64,000 bases of DNA from Agrococcus jejuensis (GCF_007679035.1 NZ_VEFR01000001.1:620001-684000), one strand, 5' to 3'; positions 52,227 through 61,759 are shown, counted from the first letter of the stretch. Program-made: numbers and translations. Notes: generated from the letters alone by a model not told the origin.

Positions 52227-53194
52227 TGGGCGGCAGCACGGACGGCACCCTGCTCGGCGCCCTCAACGCGGCGCTGCCGATCTGGGGGCCGATCATCGCG
52301 ATCGCAGCCGTGCTGCTGCTCGCACCGATCACGTGGTGGATCGTGCGCACGATCATCGATCGCGTGGTGCAGAACATCGTCTCCGGCGCCAAGCGCAAGG
52401 CATCGGTCGCGGACACCGAGGCGCTCCAGCGCTCGCCGCTCTACCACGTGCGCATCGTGCAGCGCACGAAGGCGATGGGCGGGGTGCTGCGCACGGTCGC
52501 GGCATGGATCATCGTGATCGTCACGATCATCGTCGTGCTGTCGCTCGTCGGCATCTCCGGCTCCGCGCTCATCACCGCGGCGGGCCTGTTCGCCGCCGCG
52601 CTCGGCATCGGCGCGCAGAACGTCGTGAAGGACGTGCTGACGGGCCTGCTCATGGTGCTCGAGGACCAGCTGGGCATCGGCGACATCGTCGACCTCGGCA
52701 TGGCGACGGGCGTCGTCGAGCAGGTCGGCATCCGCGTGACGCAGGTGCGCGACGTCAACGGCACCCTCTGGTACGTGCGCAACGGCGAGGTGAACCGCGT
52801 CGGCAACATGTCGCAGGGATGGGCGCGCGTCGTCGTCGACCTCGGCATCCCGTACGAGGCCGACGTCGAGGCGGCGCAGCAGCGCATCCTGCGCACGGCG
52901 CGCGAGCTCGCGCACGAGCCGAAGTGGACGTCGCGCGTCATCGGCGACCCCGAGCTGTGGGGCATCGAGTCGGTGTCGGCCGACGTCATCGTCGTGCGCG
53001 TCACGATCAAGGTGCGCACGCAGTCGCGCGACGACGTCGCGCGCGAGCTGCGCGCCCGCCTCACGCACGACCTGCGCGCTGCTGGCATCCCGCTCCCCTC
53101 GCTCGCGCAGGTCGTGCTCGAGGGCATGGAGGGCGCGGCGAGCGTGTCGGGCGCCCGACCGCCGCGCACCGCCGAGCTGCCGAGGCAGGACTGA
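52226..53194 (+). CDS. MscS-family mechanosensitive channel
   Basis: 322 aa. Three hydrophobic segments; the pore helix GISGSALITAAGLFAAALGIGAQNVVKDVLTGLLMVLEDQ is the MscS signature, followed by the beta domain (IGDIVDLGMATGVVEQVGIRVTQVRD) and cytoplasmic cage. Releases solutes at hypo-osmotic shock. Its ATG overlaps the pepN stop, an unusual operon partner. Confidence 0.93.
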   Translation: MGGSTDGTLLGALNAALPIWGPIIAIAAVLLLAPITWWIVRTIIDRVVQNIVSGAKRKASVADTEALQRSPLYHVRIVQRTKAMGGVLRTVAAWIIVIVTIIVVLSLVGISGSALITAAGLFAAALGIGAQNVVKDVLTGLLMVLEDQLGIGDIVDLGMATGVVEQVGIRVTQVRDVNGTLWYVRNGEVNRVGNMSQGWARVVVDLGIPYEADVEAAQQRILRTARELAHEPKWTSRVIGDPELWGIESVSADVIVVRVTIKVRTQSRDDVARELRARLTHDLRAAGIPLPSLAQVVLEGMEGAASVSGARPPRTAELPRQD

Positions 53195-53195
53195 C

Positions 53196-53597
53196 GTGAC
53201 GTTCTACGAGCAGGTCGGCGGCCGGGCGTTCTTCGAGCGCCTGGTCGACGCGTTCTACGAGGGCGTGTGGACCGATGAGCTGCTGCGGCCGATGTATCCG
53301 CAGGACGACTACGACGGCGCCAAGGAGCGGCTCACGGGCTTCCTCGAGCAGTACTGGGGAGGCCCGGGCACGTACTCGCAGGAGCGCGGGCATCCGCGTC
53401 TGCGCATGCGCCATGCGCCCTTCCCCATCGGGCCCGAGGCGCGCGACCGGTGGCTGCACCACATGCGTGCAGCCGTCGACGTCGCGGACCCGCCGCCGCT
53501 GCTGCGCGAGGAGCTGCTCGACTACCTCGACCGCGCCGCGCATGCCATGGTGAACCGCAACCCGGCGTTCCGCGCCGACCCGCCCGCGACCCTCTAG
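53196..53597 (+). CDS. Group II truncated hemoglobin (trHbO)
   Basis: 133 aa. FYEQVGGRAFFERLVDAFYEGV, MYPQDDYDGAKERLTGFLEQYWGG, RLRMRHAPFPIG (proximal His) and RWLHHM (Trp of the G helix) define the O group. Binds oxygen; in mycobacteria it is linked with respiration and peroxide handling. One base after the mscS stop. Confidence 0.92.
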   Translation: MTFYEQVGGRAFFERLVDAFYEGVWTDELLRPMYPQDDYDGAKERLTGFLEQYWGGPGTYSQERGHPRLRMRHAPFPIGPEARDRWLHHMRAAVDVADPPPLLREELLDYLDRAAHAMVNRNPAFRADPPATL

Positions 53598-53606
53598 GAG
53601 CCTCCC

Positions 53607-55241
53607 GTGCCGCACAGCGACGTGCTCGTCATCGGCGCCGGACTCGCCGGCCTCGTCGCCGCCCGCGAGGCCGTGCGCGCCGGCCGCACCGTGACGATCG
53701 TCGACCAGGAGCCCGCCGCCTCGTTCGGCGGGCAGGCGTGGTGGTCGTTCGGCGGCCTCTTCCTCGTCGACTCCCCCGAGCAGCGACGCTTCGGCATCCG
53801 CGACTCCCTCGACCTCGCTCGCGACGACTGGCTCCGCACCGCGGGCTTCGACGACGCGGGCGACGAGTGGGGCAGGCAGTGGGCCGAGGCGTACCTGCAG
53901 TTCGCCGCCGGCGAGGCGCGGCCGTGGCTGCACGACCTGGGCGTGCGCTTCTTCCCCGTCATCGGGCACGCCGAGCGCGGCGACGGCTCGCGCGGCAACT
54001 CGGTGCCGCGCTTCCACATCGCGTGGGGCTCGGGGCCGGGCGTCGTCGCGCCGTTCACGCGCGCGGTGCGCGACGGCGTGGATGCCGGCCTCGTGACGAT
54101 CCGCATGCGCCACCGCGTCGACGCGCTCATCGTCGACGGCGGACGCGTGACGGGTGCGCGCGGCGCGGTGCTCGCGCCCGACGTCGCCGTGCGCGGCGAG
54201 TCGTCGAACCGCGACGTCGTGGGCGAGTTCGCCCTCACCGCCGACCACGTCGTCGTCGCGACGGGCGGCACGGGCGGCGCGCTCGCCTCCGTCGCCCGCG
54301 ACTGGCCGGCGCGGCTCGGCGCCATGCCGACCGCGCCGCTCGTGGGCGTGCCCGCGCACGTCGACGGCCGCGGCCTCGACGTCGCCGAGGCGGCAGGCGC
54401 CGCGGTCGTGCACCGCGACCGCATGTGGCACTACACCGAGGGCCTCGCCAACTGGGATCCCGTGTGGCCGCATCACGGCATCCGCATCCTGCCCGGACCC
54501 TCGAGTCTGTGGGTCGACAGCGTCGGCGACCGCCTGCCCGCGCCGCTCTACCCGGGCTTCGACACGCTCTCGACGCTCGAGCACCTGCGGCGCGGCGGCC
54601 ACGAGCACTCGTGGTTCGTGCTCACGTCGACGATCCTGCGCAAGGAGATCGCACTGTCGGGCTCCGAGCAGAACCCCGACTTCTCGGATCGCAGCCTGCG
54701 GCTCGTGCTCGACCGCATCCGGAGCGGGTCGGCGGGCGTGCAGGGCTTCCTGCACCACGGCGAGGACGTCGTCGTCGCACCGACGCTCGACGCGCTGCTC
54801 GACGGCATGCGCGCCCTCGAGCCGGGCCTCGACGCCGACCGCGTGCGCCGCGCGGTCGCGCAGCGCGACCGCGGCATCGACGCGCCCGGCACCGACCCGC
54901 AGATCGTCGCCATCGAACGGGCTCGCGAGCTCGTGGGCGAGCGTCTCATCCGCACCGCTCCCCCGCATCGACTGACCGACGACGCTCACGCGCCGATGGT
55001 CGCCTTCCGCCTGCGCACCGTCACGCGCAAGTCGCTCGGCGGCATCCTCACGGACCTCGACGCCCGTGTGCTCGGCGCACGACCGGACGGCTCGACCGGG
55101 CCCATCCCCGGCCTCTACGCCGTCGGCGAGGCCGCAGGCTTCGGCGGTGGCGGCGTGCACGGCTACCGATCGCTCGAGGGCACGTTCCTCGGCGGCTGCC
55201 TGCACTCCGGCCTGCGCGCCGGGCGCGCGATCGCGCGATGA
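53607..55241 (+). CDS. FAD-binding dehydrogenase (ketosteroid-dehydrogenase-like)
   Basis: 544 aa. FAD-binding VIGAGLAGLVAAREAVRAG at the N-terminus, the insert typical of fumarate-reductase/3-ketosteroid-dehydrogenase flavoproteins, and closing AVGEAAGFGGGGVHGYRSLEGTFLGGCL. Actinobacteria carry many such proteins without known substrate. GTG 53607 with GGAG seven bases before; nine bases after trHbO. Confidence 0.88.
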   Translation: MPHSDVLVIGAGLAGLVAAREAVRAGRTVTIVDQEPAASFGGQAWWSFGGLFLVDSPEQRRFGIRDSLDLARDDWLRTAGFDDAGDEWGRQWAEAYLQFAAGEARPWLHDLGVRFFPVIGHAERGDGSRGNSVPRFHIAWGSGPGVVAPFTRAVRDGVDAGLVTIRMRHRVDALIVDGGRVTGARGAVLAPDVAVRGESSNRDVVGEFALTADHVVVATGGTGGALASVARDWPARLGAMPTAPLVGVPAHVDGRGLDVAEAAGAAVVHRDRMWHYTEGLANWDPVWPHHGIRILPGPSSLWVDSVGDRLPAPLYPGFDTLSTLEHLRRGGHEHSWFVLTSTILRKEIALSGSEQNPDFSDRSLRLVLDRIRSGSAGVQGFLHHGEDVVVAPTLDALLDGMRALEPGLDADRVRRAVAQRDRGIDAPGTDPQIVAIERARELVGERLIRTAPPHRLTDDAHAPMVAFRLRTVTRKSLGGILTDLDARVLGARPDGSTGPIPGLYAVGEAAGFGGGGVHGYRSLEGTFLGGCLHSGLRAGRAIAR

Positions 55242-55248
55242 CGCGGAC

Positions 55249-55818
55249 TCAGCTGATGCGCGGCAGCGCGTCGCCCGCGAACGCCAGCAGCACGTCGACG
55301 TAGCGGGCGGGGTCGCGGCGCGTCGTCTCGTCGACGAGCAGCGTCGAGCCCTGCCGCACGGCCCATCGGTCGTCGAGCGGGAACACCAGGATGTGCGTGA
55401 GACCCGCCTGCCAGGCGAGCGTCGTCGCACCGACGTCGCGGCGCTCCGGCTGCTCGTGCAGCGGCCCCGTCGGCGGCCGCTTCGGCCAACGCTCGATCCA
55501 GGCCACGAGCGCAGCGTGGTCGATGCCGAGCGCTGCCTCGCGATCCGCGTCGAACGCGGCTCCGCTCACGGTGCGGTCGGGGGTCGCCGTCATGGCCACG
55601 GCGTCCCGCCACGCCGTGAGCGCCACGGGCGTCGCGTCGAGCGGACGATCGCCGACGACGACGCCGACCGGCGCGGGCCGGAGTGCCGGGATGCCGAGAT
55701 CGATGCGCCAGGCCTCGGCGACGGCGAGCGCCGCCAGCATGGCGCTGCTCGCGCGATCGATGTGCAGCACCATGTCGTGCGGCCACGGGTTCGCGGGGTC
55801 GGGCGTCAGCGAGCGCAT
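55249..55818 (-). CDS. Hypothetical protein, 189 aa
   Basis: Not recognised. Mixed alpha/beta composition, with DMVLHIDRASSAMLAALAVAEAWR and HILVFPLDDRWAVRQGSTLLVD; no signal, TM or cysteine. ATG 55818 overlaps the stop of the preceding gene (ATGA), so both are translated together. Convergent with the FAD dehydrogenase. Confidence 0.7.
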   Translation of the reverse strand: MRSLTPDPANPWPHDMVLHIDRASSAMLAALAVAEAWRIDLGIPALRPAPVGVVVGDRPLDATPVALTAWRDAVAMTATPDRTVSGAAFDADREAALGIDHAALVAWIERWPKRPPTGPLHEQPERRDVGATTLAWQAGLTHILVFPLDDRWAVRQGSTLLVDETTRRDPARYVDVLLAFAGDALPRIS

Positions 55819-56432
55819 CAGCGCACCAGCACGTCGCCGAGGCGGGTGGACGCGCGCGTCCAGGCCCCGACGCCCGTGATGGCGACGCGATCGGCGCCGA
55901 GGAAGCCGAGGCCCTCGAGCGCCGCGCAGTGCCCGAGCGTGAGCGGGTGGCCGTCGAGGCCCTGGCTCCACACCGAGCGGCGCACCGTGCGCACCACGGC
56001 GTCGCCGGGGCTCGCGGGCAGCTCGCGCTCGACGCGAGCGGCGGCGGCGCTCGCGCCGAGCCGCACGTCGTCGGCAGCGACGTCGCCCAGCGGCCGCCAC
56101 CCGGTGCGCGGCGCCGAGACCGACGCCCAGGCCGGCAGCGTCGCCGCGGCCGGCACGTCGAGGTCGGCGCCCTCGCCCAGCGCATCCATGACCGCGTCGG
56201 CAGGCACGACGGCGTCGAACTCGGCGGCGTCTCGCATGCGCACCGCCCGCATGCCGAGGATCGTCGGGCCCGCGTCGAGCAGGCCGCTCGACACCGTCAG
56301 CGGCACCGTCACGAGCACGACGTCGCCGTGCGCCGTGAGCCGCACGCTCGTCTCGCCGAAGCGGCCGGCGCGGCCCAGCAGCGTGCGCACGTCGGCGCGA
56401 GCACGGTCGTCGACCGCCAGCAGGGAGGGCAT
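55818..56432 (-). CDS. Hypothetical protein, 204 aa
   Basis: Not recognised. Two-part protein: VRLTAHGDVVLVTVPLTVSSGLLDAGPTILGMRAVRM (beta-rich) and a C-terminal part with TLGHCAALEGLGFL. TACGCT (56444-56439) is six bases before ATG 56432, so leaderless; divergent from tesB. Confidence 0.7.
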   Translation of the reverse strand: MPSLLAVDDRARADVRTLLGRAGRFGETSVRLTAHGDVVLVTVPLTVSSGLLDAGPTILGMRAVRMRDAAEFDAVVPADAVMDALGEGADLDVPAAATLPAWASVSAPRTGWRPLGDVAADDVRLGASAAAARVERELPASPGDAVVRTVRRSVWSQGLDGHPLTLGHCAALEGLGFLGADRVAITGVGAWTRASTRLGDVLVR

Positions 56433-56438
56433 GGCTCC

Positions 56439-56482
56439 AGCGTACGCGCGCGTCGGATGCGCACGCTCGCGCTGGCTAGGCT
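56439..56482. promoter_or_regulatory. Divergent -10 boxes, unknown pair / tesB
   Basis: Reverse TACGCT (56444-56439, six bases to ATG 56432) and forward TAGGCT (56477-56482, seven bases to GTG 56490). Confidence 0.55.
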
Positions 56483-56489
56483 GGCAGCC

Positions 56490-57398
56490 GTGAGCGCCGC
56501 CCCCGAGATGCCCCCGCCTCCCCCGGCCGACCCCATGGCCCTGCTGCGCGAGACGCTCGATCTCGTCGACACCGGGGCCCGCACGAGCGAGGACATCTTC
56601 ACCGGTCCGAGCCACTGGATGCCGCTCGGCCGCGTCTACGGCGGCCAGGTGATGGCGCAGGCCGTCGTCGCCGCGCAGCGCTCCGTCGCCGACGACCGCC
56701 GCATCCACTCGGTGCACGGCTACTTCCTGCGCCCCGGCGACGTCGCGAAGCCCATCACCTTCTCGGTCGACCGCATCCACGACGGCCGCTCGTTCGCCAC
56801 GCGACGCACGCAGGCGTACCAGGGTGGCGTGCCGATCCTGTCGATGATCGCCTCGTTCCAGGACGACGACGGCGGCGCCGAGTCGCAGTCGCCGATGCCC
56901 GAGGGCATGCCCGACCCCGAGTCGCTGCCGTCCGCAGCCGAGCTGCTCGGCGGCATCGACCACCCTGTCGCGCAGCACTGGTCGCGCGGGCGGCCCTTCG
57001 ACATCCGCCACGTCGAGGGTCCCGTCTACCTGCACGACCGGGATCGCCAGCGGTCGGGCGTCGAGCACGTGTGGATCAAGGCGATCGGGCCGCTCGACGG
57101 CGACGACGCCATCCATCGCGCGGCCCTCGCGTACCTGTCCGACTACGCGATCCTCGAGCCCGTGCTGCGACTGCACGGCTACGGCTGGTCGTCGCGCGAC
57201 ATCAAGGTCGCGAGCCTCGACCACGCCGTGTGGTGGCACCGGCCCGTGCGGGTCGACGAGTGGCTGCTCATGTCGCTCGAGGTGTCGTCGACCGGCGGTG
57301 GACGGGGCCTGACGCTCGCGCGCGTGCACGCGCAGGACGGCACCCATGTCGCCACGGTCGCGCAGGAGGGCATGGTGCGCCTGCCCGTCGCGGGCTGA
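56490..57398 (+). CDS. tesB: Acyl-CoA thioesterase II
   Basis: 302 aa double-hotdog thioesterase. VYGGQVMAQAVVAAQRSV, HSVHGYFLRPGD, ATRRTQAYQGG, and SLDHAVWWHRPVRVDEWLLMSLE with the catalytic Asp. Hydrolyses medium/long-chain acyl-CoAs. GTG 56490 set by the TAGGCT box. GNAT follows three bases on. Confidence 0.93.
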   Translation: MSAAPEMPPPPPADPMALLRETLDLVDTGARTSEDIFTGPSHWMPLGRVYGGQVMAQAVVAAQRSVADDRRIHSVHGYFLRPGDVAKPITFSVDRIHDGRSFATRRTQAYQGGVPILSMIASFQDDDGGAESQSPMPEGMPDPESLPSAAELLGGIDHPVAQHWSRGRPFDIRHVEGPVYLHDRDRQRSGVEHVWIKAIGPLDGDDAIHRAALAYLSDYAILEPVLRLHGYGWSSRDIKVASLDHAVWWHRPVRVDEWLLMSLEVSSTGGGRGLTLARVHAQDGTHVATVAQEGMVRLPVAG

Positions 57399-57401
57399 CC
57401 C

Positions 57402-57977
57402 GTGCCGGTCTCCCCCATCGATCCCGCCGACGCGACGGCCACGATCGACGCCGCCCTGCCGCTGCGCACCGAGCGCCTCGTGCTCCGCCGCTTCGCGCCC
57501 GACGACCTGGGCGCCTTCCGCGCGTACCAGTCGGATCCGGACAGCGTGCGGTACCTGTGGCGACCCGTCCTCACGCCCGAGCAGATGGGCGCGCGCATGA
57601 CCGAGACGCCTGCGCTCGCGGCGGATGGCGACGCCTACGGCATCGCGATCGAGCACGACGGAGCCCTGGTCGGCGAGACCGTCGTGAAGCTCACGGATGC
57701 CGCGGGCAGGCAGGCGGAGATCGGCTGGATCCTCGCGCCCGAGCATCGAGGCCGCGGCTACGCCCTCGAGGCCGGCCGAGCGGCCCTCGAGCTCGCATGG
57801 GCCATCGGCGCGCACCGCGTCACCGCCGTGCTCGACCACGAGAACCAGGCCTCGGCGCGCATCGCCGAGCGACTCGGCATGCGCCTCGAGGCCGTGCTGA
57901 TCGACGACGGCGTCAACGGCTTCACGGGCGAGCACGGCTCGACCGAGATCTGGGCGACGCTCGAGCGCGAGCGCTGA
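57402..57977 (+). CDS. GNAT acetyltransferase, RimJ/RimL type
   Basis: 191 aa. LRTERLVLRRFAPDDLGAFRAYQSDP at the start, acetyl-CoA loop ILAPEHRGRGYALEAGRAAL, and LDHENQASARIAERLGMRLEA. Substrate unknown (RimJ/L acetylate ribosomal-protein N-termini, others small molecules). Co-transcribed with tesB; the terminator stem overlaps its last codons. Confidence 0.9.
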   Translation: MPVSPIDPADATATIDAALPLRTERLVLRRFAPDDLGAFRAYQSDPDSVRYLWRPVLTPEQMGARMTETPALAADGDAYGIAIEHDGALVGETVVKLTDAAGRQAEIGWILAPEHRGRGYALEAGRAALELAWAIGAHRVTAVLDHENQASARIAERLGMRLEAVLIDDGVNGFTGEHGSTEIWATLERER

Positions 57978-57992
57978 GGCTCGCGCTCGAGC
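57959..57992. terminator. Convergent terminator overlapping the GNAT stop
   Basis: 14-bp arms GCTCGAGCGCGAGC (57959-57972) and complement (57979-57992); the loop contains the GNAT stop codon. Confidence 0.75.
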
Positions 57993-57998
57993 ATCCCG

Positions 57999-59525
57999 TC
58001 AGTTCTGCGGGAAGCCCAGGTTCACGCCGCCGTGGCTCGGGTCGAGCCAGCGGCTCGTCACGACCTTCTCGCGCGTGAAGAACTGGTAGCCGTGCGGGCC
58101 GTACGCCTTGCCCTGGCCGAAGATCGACGACTTCCAGCCGCCGAACGAGAAGTAGCCGACGGGCACGGGGATCGGCACGTTGACGCCGACCATGCCCACC
58201 TCGACCTCGTGCTGGAAGCGCCGCGCCGCGCCGCCGTCGTTCGTGAAGATCGCCGTGCCGTTGCCGTACGGGTTCGACGCGATGAGCGCCATGCCCTCCT
58301 CGTACGACGCGACGCGCACGACCGACAGCACGGGGCCGAAGATCTCGTCGCGGTAGACCGCCGACGACGGGTCGACGTGGTCGACGAGCGTCGGGCCCAG
58401 CCAGAAGCCGTCGGGCTCGCCGTCGAACTCCGCCTCGCGACCGTCGACGACGAGCGTCGCGCCGTCGGCCGTCGCGACGTCGAGGTAGCCGGCGACCTTG
58501 TCGCGGTGCACCTGCGTGATGAGCGGACCCATGTCGCACGCACGGCGGCCGTCGCCCGTGCGGATGCCCGCGATGCGCTGCCGGATGCGGTCGACGAGCT
58601 CGTCGGCGATCGACTCGACCGCCACGACGACCGAGATCGCCATGCAGCGCTCGCCCGCAGAGCCGAAGCCCGCGTTGACGGCCGCGTCGGCCGTGAGGTC
58701 GAGGTCGGCGTCGGGGAGCACGAGCATGTGGTTCTTCGCGCCGCCGAGGGCCTGCACGCGCTTGCCCTCGCGCGACGCCGTCTCGTAGACGTACTGGGCG
58801 ATGGGCGTCGAGCCGACGAACGAGATCGCCGCGACGTCGGGATGCGTCAGCAGCGCATCCACCGCCTCCTTGTCGCCGTGCACGACGTTGAAGACGCCGT
58901 CGGGCAGGCCGGCCTCGCGGTAGAGCTCGGCGATGAGCACCGCCGCCGACGGGTCCTTCTCGCTCGGCTTCAGCACGACGGCGTTGCCCGCCGCGATCGC
59001 GACGGGTGCGAACCACAGCGGCACCATCGCCGGGAAGTTGAACGGCGAGATGATGCCGACGACGCCGAGCGGCTGCCGCAGCGAGTACACGTCGACGCCC
59101 GTCGACACGTTCTCGGTGAACTCGCCCTTCGTGAGCAGCGGGAAGGCCGTCGCGAGCTCGACGACCTCGAGGCCGCGCGCGACCTCGCCGAGCGCATCCG
59201 ACACGACCTTGCCGTGCTCGCTCGTGATGAGCTCCGCGATCTGCTGCCGGCGAGCGGCGACGAGCTCACGGAACGCGAACATCACCTGCTGGCGCTTCGC
59301 GACCGACGTGTCGCGCCACTCGGCCGCCGCGGCCTTCGCCACCGCGACCGCCTCGCCCAGCTCGTCGGCCGTGGCGAGCGGCACCTCGCGGATCTGCCTG
59401 CCGAGCGCGGGATCGAACACGGGTGCGGTGCGCCCGCCCGTGGCGATGCGCGGCTCGCCGCCGATCCAGTGCGGGATGGGCTCGATCGTCGTCGTCGACG
59501 CCTGCGAGGGAGCGGTCTGGGTCAT
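57999..59525 (-). CDS. mmsA: CoA-acylating methylmalonate-semialdehyde dehydrogenase
   Basis: 508 aa. ALDH superfamily; catalytic Cys294 in GSAGERCMAISV, ISPFNFPAMVPLWFAPVAIAAGNAVVLKPSEKDPSA and the MMSDH-specific C-terminal FFTREKVVTSRW. Converts methylmalonate semialdehyde to propionyl-CoA, as in valine or inositol breakdown. No other catabolic gene adjoins. ATG 59525 gives the family start (an upstream ATG at 59567 would add 14 residues). Confidence 0.93.
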   Translation of the reverse strand: MTQTAPSQASTTTIEPIPHWIGGEPRIATGGRTAPVFDPALGRQIREVPLATADELGEAVAVAKAAAAEWRDTSVAKRQQVMFAFRELVAARRQQIAELITSEHGKVVSDALGEVARGLEVVELATAFPLLTKGEFTENVSTGVDVYSLRQPLGVVGIISPFNFPAMVPLWFAPVAIAAGNAVVLKPSEKDPSAAVLIAELYREAGLPDGVFNVVHGDKEAVDALLTHPDVAAISFVGSTPIAQYVYETASREGKRVQALGGAKNHMLVLPDADLDLTADAAVNAGFGSAGERCMAISVVVAVESIADELVDRIRQRIAGIRTGDGRRACDMGPLITQVHRDKVAGYLDVATADGATLVVDGREAEFDGEPDGFWLGPTLVDHVDPSSAVYRDEIFGPVLSVVRVASYEEGMALIASNPYGNGTAIFTNDGGAARRFQHEVEVGMVGVNVPIPVPVGYFSFGGWKSSIFGQGKAYGPHGYQFFTREKVVTSRWLDPSHGGVNLGFPQN

Positions 59526-59597
59526 CGCGGATCCTTCCGTCGGTGCTCGCCAGCGTAGTGGCCGCACCGCGCCCGCGTCAGCGCCCGACGACGCCCG

Positions 59598-60068
59598 TCA
59601 GCGACGGAAGGCGAGCGGCTCGCCGACGAACGGGGCCCACGCGGCGCGCTCCTCGTCGGTGAGACGGCGGGGACGTCCCGACTCGACGTCCACCATCACG
59701 AACGTCGACGACGCTCGCACGGCGACGCGGCCGCCCGGCTCGTCGGTCACCTCGTAGCAGAGCTCCACGCTCGAGCCGCCGATGCGCGAGAACCACATGT
59801 CGACCTCGAGCGGCGCGCGTCGGTACGGCACGGGCGCGAGGTACTCGATGTGGTGGCTCGCGATCAGCGTGAGCGTGCCCGCGTCGAGGCCCGGATCGAG
59901 GATCGCCGTGGCCGGCGCATCCTCGTCGCCCGTGCGGAAGAACGCGCGGACGCGCGCCTCCTCGAGGATCGTGAGCATCGTCGAGTTGTTGACGTGCTGG
60001 AACGCATCCTGGTCGCGCCACCGCATCGGCACGGCGACGCGCATGCGCGCGCCGGCGGGCTCGCCCAT
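59598..60068 (-). CDS. Hotdog-fold acyl-CoA thioesterase (4HBT type)
   Basis: 156 aa. MRWRDQDAFQHVNNSTMLTILEEARVRAFF has the Asp/His pattern of 4-hydroxybenzoyl-CoA thioesterase-like proteins. Start one base after the ettA stop; same operon, a pairing seen in many actinobacteria. Confidence 0.88.
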   Translation of the reverse strand: MGEPAGARMRVAVPMRWRDQDAFQHVNNSTMLTILEEARVRAFFRTGDEDAPATAILDPGLDAGTLTLIASHHIEYLAPVPYRRAPLEVDMWFSRIGGSSVELCYEVTDEPGGRVAVRASSTFVMVDVESGRPRRLTDEERAAWAPFVGEPLAFRR

Positions 60069-60069
60069 G

Positions 60070-61752
60070 TCAGTCGCGCGTGAGCTTGCGGTACGTGGAG
60101 CGGTGCGGCTTCGCCGCGTCGGGGCCGAGGCGCTCGACCTTGTTCTCCTCGTACGCCTCGTAGTTGCCCTCGAACCAGTACCAGTTCGACGGGTCCTCGT
60201 CCGAGCCCTCGTACGCGAGGATGTGCGTCGCCGTGCGGTCGAGGAACCACCGGTCGTGCGTCACGACCACGGCGCAGCCGGGGAACTCGAGCAGCGCGTT
60301 CTCGAGGCTGCCGAGCGTCTCGACGTCGAGGTCGTTGGTCGGCTCGTCGAGCAGCAGGAGGTTGCCGCCCTGCTTGAGCGTGAGCGCGAGGTTCAGGCGG
60401 TTGCGCTCGCCACCCGACAGCACGCCGGCCTTCTTCTGCTGGTCGGGGCCCTTGAAGCCGAAGCGCGACACGTAGGCGCGGCTGGGGATCTCGGTCGCGC
60501 CGACCTGGATGAAGTCGAGTCCGTCGGAGACGACCTCCCACAGCGTCTTCTGCGGGTCGAGGTTCGTGCGGCCCTGGTCGACGTACGAGATCTTCACGGT
60601 CTCGCCGATCTTCAGGTCGCCGCCGTCGAGCGGCTCGAGGCCCACGATCGTCTTGAAGAGCGTGGACTTGCCGACGCCGTTCGGGCCGATGACGCCGACG
60701 ATGCCGTTGCGCGGCAGCGTGAACGACAGGCCGTCGATGAGGATGCGGTCGTCGAAGCCCTTCTGCAGGCCCTTCGCCTCGAGCACGAGCGAGCCCAGTC
60801 GCGGGCCGACGGGGATCTGGATCTCCTCGAAGTCGAGCTTGCGCGTGCGCTCGGCCTCGGCAGCCATCTCCTCGTAGCGCGCGAGACGCGCCTTCGACTT
60901 GACCTGGCGGCCCTTGGCGTTGGAGCGCACCCACTCGAGCTCCTCCGAGAGGCGCTTCTGCAGCTTGGCGTCCTTCTTGCCCTGCACCTGCAGGCGCTCC
61001 TGCTTCTTCTCGAGGTACGTCGAGTAGTTGCCTTCGTAGGGGTAGAGGCGACCGCGGTCGACCTCGCAGATCCAGGTCGCGACGTGGTCGAGGAAGTACC
61101 GGTCGTGCGTGACGGCCATGACGGCGCCGGGGTACTTGGCGAGGTGCTGCTCGAGCCACTGCACGCTCTCGGCGTCGAGGTGGTTCGTGGGCTCGTCGAG
61201 CAGCAGGAGGTCGGGCTTCTCGAGCAGCAGCTTGCACAGCGCCACGCGACGGCGCTCACCACCCGAGAGGTTCTCGATCGACCAGTCGCCGGGCGGGCAG
61301 CGCAGCGCGTCCATCGCCTGCTCGAGCTGCGAGTCGAGGTCCCACGCGTCGGCGGCGTCGATCTCCTCCTGCAGCGTGCCCATCTCGGTCATGAGCGCGT
61401 CGAAGTCGGCGTCGGGGTTCGCCATCTCGGCGGAGATCTCGTTGAAGCGGTCGATCTTGCCGCGCATCTCGCCGAACGCCTCCTGGACGTTCTCGAGCAC
61501 GGTCTTCGACTCGTCGAGCTCGGGCTCCTGCATGAGGATGCCGACCGAGTAGCCGGCGGAGAGCCTCGCCTCGCCGTTCGAGGGCTGGTCGAGCCCCGCG
61601 ATGATCTTGAGGATCGTCGACTTTCCCGCACCATTGGGACCCACGACGCCGATCTTCGCGCCCGGCAGGATCGCCGTGGTCACGTCGTCGAGGATCACCT
61701 TGTCGCCCACCGTCTTGCGGGCGCGCACCATCGAGAACACGTACTCGGCCAT
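60070..61752 (-). CDS. ettA: Energy-dependent translational throttle protein (ABC-F)
   Basis: 560 aa, two ABC domains without membrane segments. Walker A at 38-46 (GPNGAGKST) and again GPNGVGKST; both LSGGE signatures; the P-site tRNA-interaction linker is rich in Arg/Lys/Glu (LEEKKQERLQVQGKKDAKLQ region). Gates the ribosome E site by ATP/ADP. TAGACT (61765-61760) seven bases before ATG 61752. Confidence 0.95.
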   Translation of the reverse strand: MAEYVFSMVRARKTVGDKVILDDVTTAILPGAKIGVVGPNGAGKSTILKIIAGLDQPSNGEARLSAGYSVGILMQEPELDESKTVLENVQEAFGEMRGKIDRFNEISAEMANPDADFDALMTEMGTLQEEIDAADAWDLDSQLEQAMDALRCPPGDWSIENLSGGERRRVALCKLLLEKPDLLLLDEPTNHLDAESVQWLEQHLAKYPGAVMAVTHDRYFLDHVATWICEVDRGRLYPYEGNYSTYLEKKQERLQVQGKKDAKLQKRLSEELEWVRSNAKGRQVKSKARLARYEEMAAEAERTRKLDFEEIQIPVGPRLGSLVLEAKGLQKGFDDRILIDGLSFTLPRNGIVGVIGPNGVGKSTLFKTIVGLEPLDGGDLKIGETVKISYVDQGRTNLDPQKTLWEVVSDGLDFIQVGATEIPSRAYVSRFGFKGPDQQKKAGVLSGGERNRLNLALTLKQGGNLLLLDEPTNDLDVETLGSLENALLEFPGCAVVVTHDRWFLDRTATHILAYEGSDEDPSNWYWFEGNYEAYEENKVERLGPDAAKPHRSTYRKLTRD

Positions 61753-61759
61753 GGTGTCG

